A stretch of DNA of 64,000 bases from Diplolepis rosae (lineage: Eukaryota; Arthropoda; Insecta; Hymenoptera; Diplolepididae): contig JAPYXD010000723.1 in NCBI GenBank assembly GCA_030998225.1, forward strand, positions 22,895,501-22,959,500. Reading direction: 5' to 3'. A program made the translations under genes and the position numbers. The notes below the pieces were generated by a model. The model had not been told where the DNA came from and made no database searches. It saw only the letters and a program-made list of their open reading frames with translations. This document shows, one piece after another, positions 10,357 to 20,100 of this stretch (positions are counted from its first letter, which is position 1; each line of letters starts with the position of its first letter).

Positions 10357-11303
10357 CACTTTGAACTCGCCGTCTATAACCTGAAATTTCTGATTCATGT
10401 AGACAACCGGTTCAGAAAGACCACGACCTTCCGAAAAAAATTGCTGCACTTGGCTCACCCTCTTGGCGCAATGTTTAGGCGATTCGATATACCATTCGGG
10501 AGGCATAGTAATAAACACGCCATCGTGTTCTATGATATCGGGCCACACAACTCTTCTGCGGCCACTTTTCATAAAACGGATTTGTTCCTTTTTCACCTGT
10601 ACCAAAAAAAGATATTACTCGCACGTCCACTTGCAAAAATCATTTTCACTTCTTACCATTACTAGCATCTGATTTTGATCAAAGGCACACCACTCTCCGA
10701 CAATGTGGTAAGCACCTTTCGCGTGAAACTCAACAAATGCATCCAACACCGCTTCTTTCAATGTTTGATTTTGCTTTATCGCAAAATGTTTCCACCAGGA
10801 AGGCAAAAAGTACTTGTTGCCGTAAATATCAATCCTGTAACTACATCCGCAAGGTCGAGGATTCCACAGAGTTAAGCACCACATTTCACGTACCAGGGGT
10901 TCCATTCGGACCCGTACTTCCTCGCGATTAAAAAACTCACGACGGTAATCATCCTCTTCCACATTCCCTGCGTTATAATTATTTAACACTTATTCCACAT
11001 TTCCTGCATTATAATTATTTAACACTTCTTCCACATTAATATTCTCAAACTCGAGCAATTCATTCACATCCACTGCATTTAACAAATTTTCCAAATGATT
11101 TCTTGGGAATCATCAACTACTGCCCCTCCAACTTCGAAATCACCAACTTCCATATCACTCACTTCATTAACCACAGGCAAAATATTGATGACAAATTCTT
11201 GCATATTCAAGGCTTCAGGAAAATTTAATTCTTCTATCAAAGGCACATCATCCAGACCTAAATCCAGAAGTATTTCGTCCAACACTGCACTATTTCCCGA
11301 CAT
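10357..11303 (-). CDS. Unrecognised spliced gene, acidic N-terminus plus W-rich conserved-looking domain
   Basis: I do not recognise this gene. The ATG at 11303 opens a strongly acidic N-terminal region (LDEILLDLGLDDVPL, then EVSDMEVGDFEVGG), which resembles an activation domain. A frameshift near 11100 and an in-frame stop in one copy of a 12-residue repeat (about 10990) break it. The folded-looking part (10657-10960) has WCLTLWNPRPCGCSYR and FLPSWWKHFAIKQ. A 60-bp intron (10597-10656) with GTAAGA donor and TTTGGTACAG acceptor joins it in phase to exon 10357-10596 (SGRRRVVWPDIIEHDG, FITMPPEWYIESP). A GTAAGC donor follows, but the next exon was not found. A TATA-like box lies about 95 bp before the ATG. 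It runs antisense between the Gypsy fragment and the dsRBD module. A decayed copy or an assembly error are both possible. Confidence 0.5.
10957..11035. repeat. 36-bp direct repeat in the unrecognised gene
   Basis: TTCCACA(T)...TATAATTATTTAACACTT recurs with a period of 36 bp (anchors at 10957, 10993 and 11029). On the minus strand it encodes a 12-residue repeat of NAGNVEEVLNNY type. One copy has GAA changed to TAA, which makes the stop. Confidence 0.75.
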
Positions 11304-11969
11304 TTTCTTTCAATAAGAAATTAAGAATCCCACACGAAATAAAATTAAACTAAATTAGAGGGTACCATCCTAGTCTTCATCAAACACCCCCACCTATATA
11401 GTAACATATGCAACGAATGCACTTAGAAAAACTTGCTAATTTAAGAATAAATACCGTTTTTAAAAAAGGATTGGAAATAGTCATCAGGTTTTCCTACTGC
11501 GTTATCAAATCCGTCTGAATCCCTACTCACCATATGTTGTCGCACCTTATGCTCGCACCAGGTTACCAGCTATCATGCTTTCACTCTTCTATAATTAAAA
11601 AAAAAAATTATTTTATTCCAATAAAAATCAATTTTTTTCTTTCTTTTAATTATATGACAAAAAGTAATATGCATAATTAGAATTTTTTCTCTTTTTCTCC
11701 TGAACAGAAACAATTCCAACTACAGAACCAGAAATAAATATGGAAATAGGATCTATAGACTATCCCACGTTACAATATCAATTGAACGGAATAAATTCTA
11801 AAAAGCAATAAATCAAACAAAAAATAGAATAGAAATTTATTTAAAAACTTAACTTTATGAGTAATTACGTACTTACCTCAAACAAATAAATCTCTGTTTA
11901 CTTTCACTCATTAAAATTAAACAAAATTTTGCGAAATTTGAAAGGTAACTATAACATAATAATGAAACA
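11304..11969 (+). other. Divergent intergenic region with a candidate spliced leader exon
   Basis: The left part holds the promoter side of the minus-strand gene. A pyrimidine-rich tract and CTGAACAG at about 11682-11706 form a good splice acceptor. They are followed by a short frame starting ETIPTTEPEIN that stops at about 11808. The second module has the same layout (TTTGTTCAAG then EMIPTAK at 16216), so this is probably the degenerate start of the zinc-ribbon ORF. The rest is AT-rich with nothing else visible. Confidence 0.4.
11393..11402 (-). promoter_or_regulatory. Possible TATA box for the unrecognised minus-strand gene
   Basis: CTATATAG lies about 90-95 bp upstream of the minus-strand ATG at 11303, in a stretch otherwise free of ORFs. 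The motif is a palindrome, so strand is assigned only from context. Confidence 0.3.
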
Positions 11970-12242
11970 ATGTTAAAAATTTGCGAAATATGCTACCTAC
12001 AAATTCACATACCTTTTGGTTTAAATTACAATGTTGAAAAATCATGGCATTCAATTGTAAAAAATAAAGTGAGAAACGCAAAATGCCAATTTTGCGAAAC
12101 TGAAATAGTAAAACGTTTCCAACCAGCATATAAATGTATAGACTGTACCGAGCAATATTTAGACGACATTGGCAGAATAAGCCTAGGATACGAAATTAAT
12201 GTAAAAAATCACTGTTTGAATCAAATCGACGAAGAATATTAA
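11970..12242 (+). CDS. Small zinc-ribbon protein, copy 1
   Basis: A 90-residue frame. The C-terminal half has two Cys pairs (CQFCETEIV at about residue 40 and CIDCTEQYL near 57), followed by ISLGYEINVKNHC. The same arrangement is in copy 2 at 16219-16577, which reads CGLCNKILL, CFDCIEEYL and LSLGLEVRNH. The spacing C-x2-C-x15-16-C-x2-C fits a treble-clef or zinc-ribbon fold. I cannot name the family. The conserved tail (SLG.E..NH) and conserved position before the dsRBD ORF suggest the two proteins work together. The start codon is uncertain because a spliced exon may precede. Confidence 0.6.
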   Translation: MLKICEICYLQIHIPFGLNYNVEKSWHSIVKNKVRNAKCQFCETEIVKRFQPAYKCIDCTEQYLDDIGRISLGYEINVKNHCLNQIDEEY

Positions 12243-12250
12243 AATAATAT

Positions 12251-12545
12251 TTAGATCATTCAAAAATTACTGCTTCAATCAGTAATAAAGTATTCAAATA
12301 TTAAATCATACTAAAAACATTCAAAAATTACTGCTTCAATCAGTAATAAGGTATTAAAATTTTAAATCATACTAAAATCATTCAAAAATTACTGCTTCAA
12401 TCAGTAATAAGGTATTCAAATTTTAAATCATACCGAAATCATACAAAAATTACTGCTTCAATCAGTAATAAAGTATCCAAATTTCGAATCATATTAAAAT
12501 AATACTTAGATCATTTAGAATTACTGTGAAACCAGTAACAAATCA
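12251..12545 (+). repeat. Tandem array of five stem-loop units (61-bp period)
   Basis: The inverted repeat ATTACTG-cttcaat-CAGTAAT is present at 12266, 12327, 12388 and 12449 with an exact 61-bp period and near-identical flanks (AAATCATAC.AAAATCATTCAAAA). A degenerate fifth copy at 12520 has ATTACTG, a changed loop and CAGTAAC, so the stem is kept while the loop changes. The array lies between the zinc-ribbon ORF and the dsRBD ORF, so the transcript would carry a row of 7-bp hairpins. It is not a CRISPR array, because the spacers are also repeats. Confidence 0.9.
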
Positions 12546-12675
12546 TCCAAGATTTCTGAGTTATATTAAATAAGATCATAAAAAATCAAAAATCATTAAT
12601 TAATCATATTAGTTAATTAATAAATCATAATTAATATTAAATGTTTTCAAAAATACAAACATTTTGTTCCAGAAA

Positions 12676-13116
12676 ATGAAAGGAAAAATAAAAGGCAGAA
12701 ATATTACAATCACTAATAGTCCAGCCCAGATTATTCACGAAATCAGCTTAGAATACGATTTTAGCGATCCCAAATTTGAATTTGTCCAATGTAACACGTT
12801 AAGTCATATGCTAATATTTGTAGCGACGTGTGAAATCCGAAAAGAAATGTATATATACATAAGTATGGGGGAAAAATCTAAAACAAAGAAAGAAGCTAAG
12901 CATAACTCAGCACGAAAACTATTAGAAATTTTGTATGGAGACTATTTATTCAGCGAACAAACAGAGCCCGAAAATGAATCGAAAAAACCCATAGAAAACG
13001 ATTTTGAAAAAACTATACCTTATAAATGGACTGGAAAAAGTGAAAGATACTATCAAAGAGGTCATAAACAAGTAAATTGTACTGCTCCGAAGCGAAATAA
13101 AAAATTTATCGGATAA
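12676..13116 (+). CDS. Double-stranded-RNA-binding-domain protein, copy 1
   Basis: A 146-residue protein with a dsRBD at about residues 10-80. The family pattern is helix 1 (PAQIIHEISLEY), a three-strand sheet (FEFVQCN, FVATCEI, YIYISMGE) and a basic helix 2 (KSKTKKEAKHNSARKLLEIL), where dsRBDs normally have the KKxAK contacts. After a linker it ends in a conserved tail, PYKWTGKSERYYQRGHKQVNC, also found in copy 2 (YKWTGACERRYERGH). ATG 12676 follows directly on a splice-acceptor-like TTTTGTTCCAG, so this may be a downstream exon. dsRBDs bind A-form RNA without sequence specificity; some viral ones suppress RNA silencing. That role here is inference from context. Confidence 0.75.
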   Translation: MKGKIKGRNITITNSPAQIIHEISLEYDFSDPKFEFVQCNTLSHMLIFVATCEIRKEMYIYISMGEKSKTKKEAKHNSARKLLEILYGDYLFSEQTEPENESKKPIENDFEKTIPYKWTGKSERYYQRGHKQVNCTAPKRNKKFIG

Positions 13117-13237
13117 ATTTCAACTTATGCATTATAAATAAATTTTAAAAGAATTTTGTAATCAAATATATGATATCACGTGATGTGACACATTGCTAAG
13201 AAAAATATAAAAATTGGATGAATAAAAATGAAAATGA

Positions 13238-13285
13238 GTTTAAACACGTCGATTTTATCCCCATGTTTAAATAAAAGGGGGGAGG
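13238..13285 (+). promoter_or_regulatory. Hairpin plus polypurine tract before LTR-like sequence (copy 1)
   Basis: GTTTAAACA and TGTTTAAAT can pair around a loop ending TTATCCCCA. They are followed directly by the purine run AAAAGGGGGGAGG and then TGTCACGTCCCG. This is the arrangement of a plus-strand-primer polypurine tract at the edge of a 3' LTR. Related copies lie at 14672-14719 and 26257-26306. Confidence 0.6.
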
Positions 13286-14660
13286 TGTCACGTCCCGTAA
13301 CTATCATGATTGATATTCGAAAAAGGAGAGTTTTTCTAGTCATATGTTCTGATCAATAATTAACCTACATAAGGGTATATTGGAAGCAATTAATTTAAAC
13401 ATTACCTAAATAAATATTGACTAACAGCTTAATATTATATCAATGTAAGAATGTATTATAAAAGTATTTAATGTTGCATATGAGCATTTATATAACAAAA
13501 AAATAATAATAATGGGCTAATTACTGTCAAAAATATATGTGAACAAAATTCACAGAAAAATTCAACGCCATAAGTATATACCTTTTAAAATAGGTAAATT
13601 TTTAATAAAAATATGTGAACTGTTTGATGGAGAGATGATATAATATATGTGTATGTTTACAGATTCACTTATGAAAAACGATAACGAAACAAATTATGAA
13701 AAGAATAAAAACTTTATGTATGTAATAAATATTCCCCTTTATTTTCAAAATAAAATGGAAGTTAAAGGTATTTTATTCACATATATATATTGAGTCATTA
13801 GTATATACGTATTTACTGTTTTATAAACAAGGATAAATGTTAAATACGACAAATAGTGTATGTGTAACTACATAAATTCATTCAAGGATAAAGTAAAATA
13901 TTTATGCCACTTAATATTATATTCAGAATTTTTTCTCTTATCGTAATTTTCGAATTACATTCATCTATATCAATATGTATGTAGTAGTCAGTGCTTCACG
14001 AACAAACTAAATGTTTAATTGAAACATATGTAGAGTTTACAAAATAATGTGTGTGATTATATGAAAAGGAAAACGAAATAAAACACAAAAAAATCATAAA
14101 TGAAAAAACTTATGTGTGTAATGGATGTTCTCAAAAAGAAATACATATATATATATATTCAAAAAAAAGGGTAATCATAGTTTTTAAATTATATTCAACT
14201 TTAATATGTATGTATTCATTGCTTTATGTATTTCTGTTGTATTAATTAAAATAAAGTGTAAAAGAAACATATATGAATAAAAAATAATAATTATATATAT
14301 TTCAAATGTTAAGAAGATTCTAATGGACGTTTTGAATTATATTCATTTTAAATTATTTGTCGTTTAATATATAGGGATTTAGTATAACGCATCAATAGGT
14401 CTTCTAACAATTATGTAACAATTATGAAACAATTATGTAACAATTATGTACCAGCTTCGGCATTCGATTAATGAATATTCACTAATTCAAATCATGTTGA
14501 AAATGATTATTGCTTCTATGGAACTATTATTGCGTATTGTAAGCAAGTTAATGTATTAATGGAAACACGACTATTAACCGAATAAATAATTATATGAATC
14601 ACGAACACTAACAATGATAATTGGAATGTATTACAATTTTGTAAGAAAAACAAACCTCAA
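13286..14660 (+). mobile_element. LTR-like AT-rich sequence starting TGTCACGTCCCG (copy a)
   Basis: The start TGTCACGTCCCGTAAC directly follows a polypurine tract. Several hundred bases (to about 13520) are recognisably homologous to 26440-26660: shared AACTATCATGAT, ATATGTT.TGA.CAA.AATT, and AATGTTGCATATGAG. No matching LTR end was found before the next polypurine tract at 14710. The rest is AT-rich with loosely repeated segments and a 12-bp tandem repeat near 14405. I see no ORF. It could be an LTR, or an LTR plus 3' untranslated sequence. Confidence 0.45.
14405..14452. repeat. Short tandem repeat, (AACAATTATGTA)n
   Basis: Four near-identical 12-bp units in a row, the second reading GAAACAATTATG. 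Confidence 0.8.
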
Positions 14661-14671
14661 TATCTGCGAAA

Positions 14672-14719
14672 GTTTGTACATGGTCATTTAATCCCCATGT
14701 CAAAAATAAAGGGGGGAGA
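14672..14719 (+). promoter_or_regulatory. Hairpin plus polypurine tract (copy 2)
   Basis: TTTGTACATGG and CCATGTCAAA can pair with one bulged base around a loop like that of the other copies (TCATTTAATCC). The run AAAGGGGGGAGA and AGTCACGTCCTG follow. It differs from the other two copies in sequence but keeps the pairing. Confidence 0.5.
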
Positions 14720-15880
14720 AGTCACGTCCTGTGGCCATTAACATTTATTTATAATATTATAATTTTATTCGCAATAAAACATGCATAAACGATATGTTTT
14801 GGAAGGAATTAATTATACGAAATAAAATGTACGGCAGAAAAATTGTAATAGGAAGAGAGAAATAGTAAGTTTATAAATAGACAACGCTTATGAATGAAAC
14901 GTCGAAACCCTTACAAAGGTGTAAACGAGGAAACCGCATCGGAATGCGCTGAGTAAACAAGAATATCGACTGGCGCAGCAAAACAGGGAAATTAAAAGTC
15001 TAGTTGATTTGAAAAGAAGGAACGTCGGGGAAACCAGAGGAGAAAAACTATTCGAATATATTCTTCCCCTTTTTCTTCTTCAATATGCGAAAAGCCAAGG
15101 AGATCAGCCACGTGCCAAGATCGGGCAAGGGTTAACCAGAGCTTGGCAAAAATATCCAGGGCAAAACCAGTATCGATTGAAAAATGGCGACCAGGATCAC
15201 TATCGATCGAAAATTGCCCATGAAAGCGACAGCGAATTCGCAAAAGTTCAGTTTTCGTCGAGTTACCGTCGGACCATCTTAAGATTCGGAACTCACCCTC
15301 GAAAAGTTAGTCTTCTTCAGTTCTTCGTGAGTTCAGTTCATCATCAGTTTTTCTTCAGCCGTCGTCAGTAGCAGTTCTTATCAGTCTTCTCTGGTGTCTA
15401 CCCTCCTGACTATTATAAGGAACTAACCCAAGTTATAATTTCCTTCAAGTGACTGTGGTGGTACGTGCCTCCTCAATAAAAATTTGGATATCAGTGACTC
15501 CAATTAATAAAAAACAAGGTTCAAGTGGTACCAGTTCCAGTGATTCTATTCCAATTGTTCCAGGTGGAATGAAATAATAAGAAGTTCCAGTGGTTTCAGT
15601 CCCATTGTTCCAGGTGGAACAAAAAAATAATCGAATAAGTCCCCATTTATCTAACATTAGGAAGGAATATTCTCACTCACTCTCTCTCTCTCTCTCCCTT
15701 TTTATCTCTCAATTGTCAAAACGATTAATAAAGGGTTAATAATTGTGGAACATTTTGATTATTTCATTGCTAGCTACCCTCATCGCAGTTTCGGCTTAGA
15801 AATCCTCTGGATTTCTTTACCGATCTAAAAGGAGGGAAATTTAAAATATAATAGTAAAAGGTAAGTGACAGGACGTTACA
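14720..15880 (+). mobile_element. Candidate complete LTR (1161 bp)
   Basis: It begins (T/A)GTCACGTCCTG after a polypurine tract and ends GTGACAGGACGTTACA, so both tips form an imperfect inverted repeat ending in CA, as LTRs do. Inside are a TATA box (TTATAAATAG at 14871) and a polyadenylation signal (AATAAAG near 15727). There is also a duplicated GTTCCAG-containing ~75-bp unit (about 15525-15630) and a CT microsatellite (about 15675-15697). The ORFs of module copy 2 follow. I could not recognise the tRNA for a primer-binding site after 15880. The copy starting at 13286 is not a close match, so this is not proven to be one member of an LTR pair. Confidence 0.5.
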
Positions 15881-16218
15881 CAGTTATCAATTTTATTATT
15901 ATTAATTAAACCACAAAAGAAAACCATTTGAAATACTACAACCATCCCATCTATCACTATCCCTTAAAAAAAGTCCATTATAATTTAACCTAACTCATTT
16001 GTTACTTTTAACAATTTCAATCACTGATATCCACTATTCTTTATTCCATATTTTATTTTAATATCAATCTCACAATTTATTAAGCTAATTCAATGCAAAA
16101 TTTCAATATATTGCAAAAGAATAATTCAAAGATAGTTTTTGAAATCATTAATAAACTAGAATCAATCAAAAAAACTAAGCATAAGTGGAATCGTTTCTTT
16201 CTCTTTTGTTCAAGAAAT
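15881..16218 (+). other. AT-rich leader before module copy 2
   Basis: No ORF is visible. A pyrimidine tract ending TTTGTTCAAG at about 16205-16215 is a plausible splice acceptor in front of the ATG at 16219, matching the acceptor at the same place in copy 1. Confidence 0.4.
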
Positions 16219-16577
16219 GATTCCAACGGCAAAAATACCAGATGCTAACAACGCCAAACTCGTCGATAGAGTATTACCACAACACTTTCCTACAACTTAC
16301 CACAAGCTACTTAAATATACTTGCTACTCATTCAATGAAAATATAATAACTGTTTACACTCATAGAGTAGTCATATTATGTGGGAAATGAAGGACATTAT
16401 ATTATTGTGACAGAAACAGCGAACACGACCTGCGGACTATGTAATAAAATTTTATTAAAATCAAATAAACCAGCCTGCGAATGTTTTGATTGCATTGAAG
16501 AATATCTGAATCATCCATTAGCTAGAAATTTGAGTTTAGGATTAGAAGTAAGAAATCATCTATTTGACAGTCCATAA
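16219..16577 (+). pseudogene. Small zinc-ribbon protein, copy 2 (one frameshift)
   Basis: The ATG at 16219 opens a frame (MIPTAKIPD...) that runs to a stop at about 16388. One base out of phase, the reading continues from about 16380 through GNEGHYIIV, CGLCNKILL, CFDCIEEYL and LSLGLEVRNHLF to a stop at 16577. Together they resemble copy 1 (11970-12242), with conserved Cys pairs and tail. The frameshift may be decay or a sequencing error in an A-run (GGGAAATGAAG). It sits 17 bp before the dsRBD ORF. Confidence 0.6.
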
Positions 16578-16593
16578 CAATAATTATATTAAA

Positions 16594-16659
16594 ATGGAAC
16601 GAGATATAACTAAAATCCGTAGCCCAATGCAAACATTAAACGAAATTTGTATAGAATAT
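16594..16659 (+). pseudogene. dsRBD protein copy 2, N-terminal 22 codons
   Basis: ATG 16594 starts MERDITKIRSPMQTLNEICI, whose last part is dsRBD helix 1, aligned with PAQIIHEISLEY of copy 1. The frame is cut at the AT target site of the 9.2-kb CACTA-like element and resumes at 25846. Confidence 0.75.
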
Positions 16660-17123
16660 CCCAAGTAGAAATTTTCAAAAGTTTTATTTGAGATACTCGT
16701 AAGTTTTCCTTTTCAACTAGTGAGGCCCTTTTGAGGAAAACTTGTAAGTCATTCTAAAGAAATGTAATGCTACGCCATTTAAGTTATTAGTGAGTCTAAA
16801 CTTTTGAAGTATTGTTGAGGCACTCTCTAGTTATTTTTGAGGCAATAGATGGTTCTTTGTTAGGAATTGAAATCTCATGCTTAGAACATTACAAGTTACT
16901 TGCGAGGAACTCGTGAGCTCCCTATTAGTCACTGAAACTTGTACCAACGAAAACTCGTATAAAACTTCACAATTTTTGATAGCTAATAGGTTTTAAGGCT
17001 GTATTGAATTGGGATTGGGACTATTAGATTTAAATTGAAGCTACACAAGTAGTAAATTATCAAATATTTATTAACGAAATAAAACAAAATTTGCCGTTTT
17101 AATTTTTTTTAATTCTCGCAGCC

Positions 17124-20100
17124 CTACCACCATCCCAATCCTTCGCATTTGGTAAAACAGTCGATAAAGCTGAAGCGTAGTCGTCCTTTGAGAGCGGACA
17201 TAATTTGTGCGCCACTCTTTTTTTGACGATGAAATCTGTAAGAAAATACAGATTTTAATATTTTTTTACAAACTTCCTCCACCACCGGATGAAAAAAATT
17301 GACTTGCCACACCAAATTACTAATTTGTAAACTTACCAATTGGTTTTACAAAAATGAAATGGTTTCACCAATCAGTTATTAAACCGGAAGAAAGAAAATG
17401 GCAATTTTTAAAAGGCGCCTAATACTTGTGAATTATAAAAACACAGAGATCTTTCAGAAACTTAGAAACTGTTTTATCAGTTGGAATTAGGGGAGGCCGG
17501 GGCATTTCGGGACATAGATCTGGGACAGTGCAGATAACTTGGAATCCATACGTTTCTATTTTACCAAACTTGATAGGTGAAATGGTAAAGGTCCGATCAG
17601 CTGGCACTTCCACAACACAATATCACTATTTATTTTATGCCGCATTTTAAGGCTAACTTTGGGCGGTAATGCCCATTTTGGGGCTCTTGTATTTTTTTCG
17701 AAAAACCAAATTTTAGATGGAGGTACTAACTGCCCGATCAGCTTGCACCTCCAGTACATAAAAACCGTAAAGATCAAAAAACTAACTATACCCGAATTTC
17801 AGGCTATTTTCGGGCTCTTCAAATACCCAAAAATCAATTTTACAAAAACAACCCCTATCACTGACAAGCAACCCATAAATTTAAAAAATACATTTTGGAC
17901 AAAAAATACTACTTTGGAATATCGAACTATTTTCGGGCTCCAAAAAAATTTCTATATCGGTTTTTGAGCTCCAACCCTTAACATCAAAATGCACCCCTGT
18001 ATGGCCATGGCTCGAAAATTAGACAGTGCTTGCAGACGATAAAGTTCCCAAAAGATGATTTTGAATAAGGGTCGTGTTTATTTTTTTAATTTTTTATGGC
18101 CATTTACCATGGCCATGCAGGGGTACATTTTTATGTTAACGGTTGGAGCCAAAAATTCGATAGACACATTTTTGAGGAGCCTGAAACTAGCCCGATGTTC
18201 TGAAGTAGTATTTTTTGTCCAAAATATGTTTTTTAAATTTAGGGGTTGTTTGTCAGTAATAGGGGTTGTTTTTTTTAAATTGATTTTTGGGTATTTCAAG
18301 AGCCCGAAAATATCCCGAAATTCGGGTATAGTCAGTTTTTGAATTTTAAGGTTTTTATGTAAATACAAGAGCCCCAAAATGGGCATTACCGCCCAAAATT
18401 AGCCCAAAATTAGCCTTAAAATGTGACATAAAATAAATAGTGATATTCTGTTGTGGAAGTGCCAGCTGATCGGACCTAAATGGTAAAATAGAGATGCAAT
18501 TAACGTCAACATCAATAGATATTTGAAAGTATTATTTTGATGTTATCCCCTCTTTTCCTAATTGTCCCGAGTCCCGAAATGCCGTGGTCTTCCCTACCTA
18601 TTGTTGAATTCATTTGATTTTGGGAAACCCAATTGATAAATTAGCGTGGTAATCCTATTCTAATTACTAATTATATTCTAGTTGGTGAGTTAAAATGAAG
18701 TTTAAAGATTATTAAATAATTTACCGTAAATGGTTGCTGAAAGTTTCGTATTTTTGAAGATAGTTTTGTTTACTCCTTGAACCAAACGTTGGGCCGCAAA
18801 TGATTTGATCGTCAAATCTTTGTGCATAGTCGCTTTTAAAATCACTGTCAAATTTTTCGTGATCGAAATTCCTTGACCATTTGAATAAACACTGTCCAAT
18901 GCGGATTGCTGGAAAATGTTACTCATGTCATAAAAAAAATCATTCATATTGAAATTAATATCACAATTGCAGATAGAATATTGTTCGGTTTTATTTTTTT
19001 TAATTAATTAGTTTGTGCTTTTGGTGAATGAAATTTTCTCAGCATTTTTTACTCAATTATTTTTGAGTAATCGATTTTTAAAGTTGTCAATTCACAAAAG
19101 AAAATACTAAAGAAAGAAAATTAGGAACGCTAGCATTTACGAAATTTCTCTACGTCACTTTGGCAACCGATAACTCAGAACTTCATTGAATAAATGCATG
19201 GTTTAACAAAACGAAAAGAAAAAGGAAAAAAAAAACTGCAACTGTTATGATAATTTGTGAATTTTTCAAGTACTTACAAAATCGACTTGCACTTGTTCTT
19301 CCGTCAAAATCCTTTCCAAATAGTCGAAAAATTCTTTATTGATGAGAGGGAACGTATATTGTAACTCATACTTCTTCACGAATGAATCCAAGTTGTAAAC
19401 GTGATTTACATCAGCAGAAATATTTCCAGAAGCACGTACAGCGTCAATTTTGTCTGTGAGCATGATCATTTTCTCTTCCAGAGCGATCATGTGATTTTCA
19501 AAAAGAGCGTTAACTCCTATCAGAACAGCTGGAAGAAACAAGAAATATTCGTTGCAATGGTTTCCCAGAGTTCACAAAGCGCGCTGGCAAAGAGTCAGTT
19601 AGTATAATTATAAGAATAAATTAACATGATATATATTCAACCTTCAACCAAAGACTTGTGTTCTTCAGGAATATTCGAAGACGAAATTTTTATAATTCCA
19701 TCCAGTGCAGCTGAAAAATTTAATAAATTTTGGTTTGAAAAATATAAAATTGAATTAATCTCTGAAAATTGCACTTTCACTAAATAGTTAAATTTCTCCT
19801 TTGTAGTACATACATTGAAACGAGCGAGAAGTAAATTAAAGTTTAAAAAGTGCAAAATATGTAAAAGCTTACTTTCAGATAGGCTTGGCAATTTTTGTTG
19901 ATTTAATTTAACCATTCTGGGAAAAGTTTTATCAACTTCATTGATAGAAGCTTTTCGTTTCCGAGGAACTGAAATAATTGAAACATCTGAGTATTTTTAT
20001 CTGATTACGTACGTATTACTTTTCAACATGTTTCATCGTAGCAAAAGTTTACACTTTTACGTTTTATCTAGAAGCACCACCCAATTTTAAGTTAAGAAAG

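Noticed and set aside
12251..12545. CRISPR-like array (short repeat with 40-bp intervals)
   Set aside because: The intervals are themselves repeated, the genome is eukaryotic and no cas genes are near. It is a plain tandem repeat with an internal hairpin.
15675..15697. CT microsatellite as a polypurine/polypyrimidine retroelement signal
   Set aside because: It lies well inside the LTR-like unit and not next to its end; simple microsatellite.
17556..18386. Short frames on both strands containing PITDKQPxNLKN
   Set aside because: They lie in the inverted arms of the MITE 17490-18594 and are mirror images.
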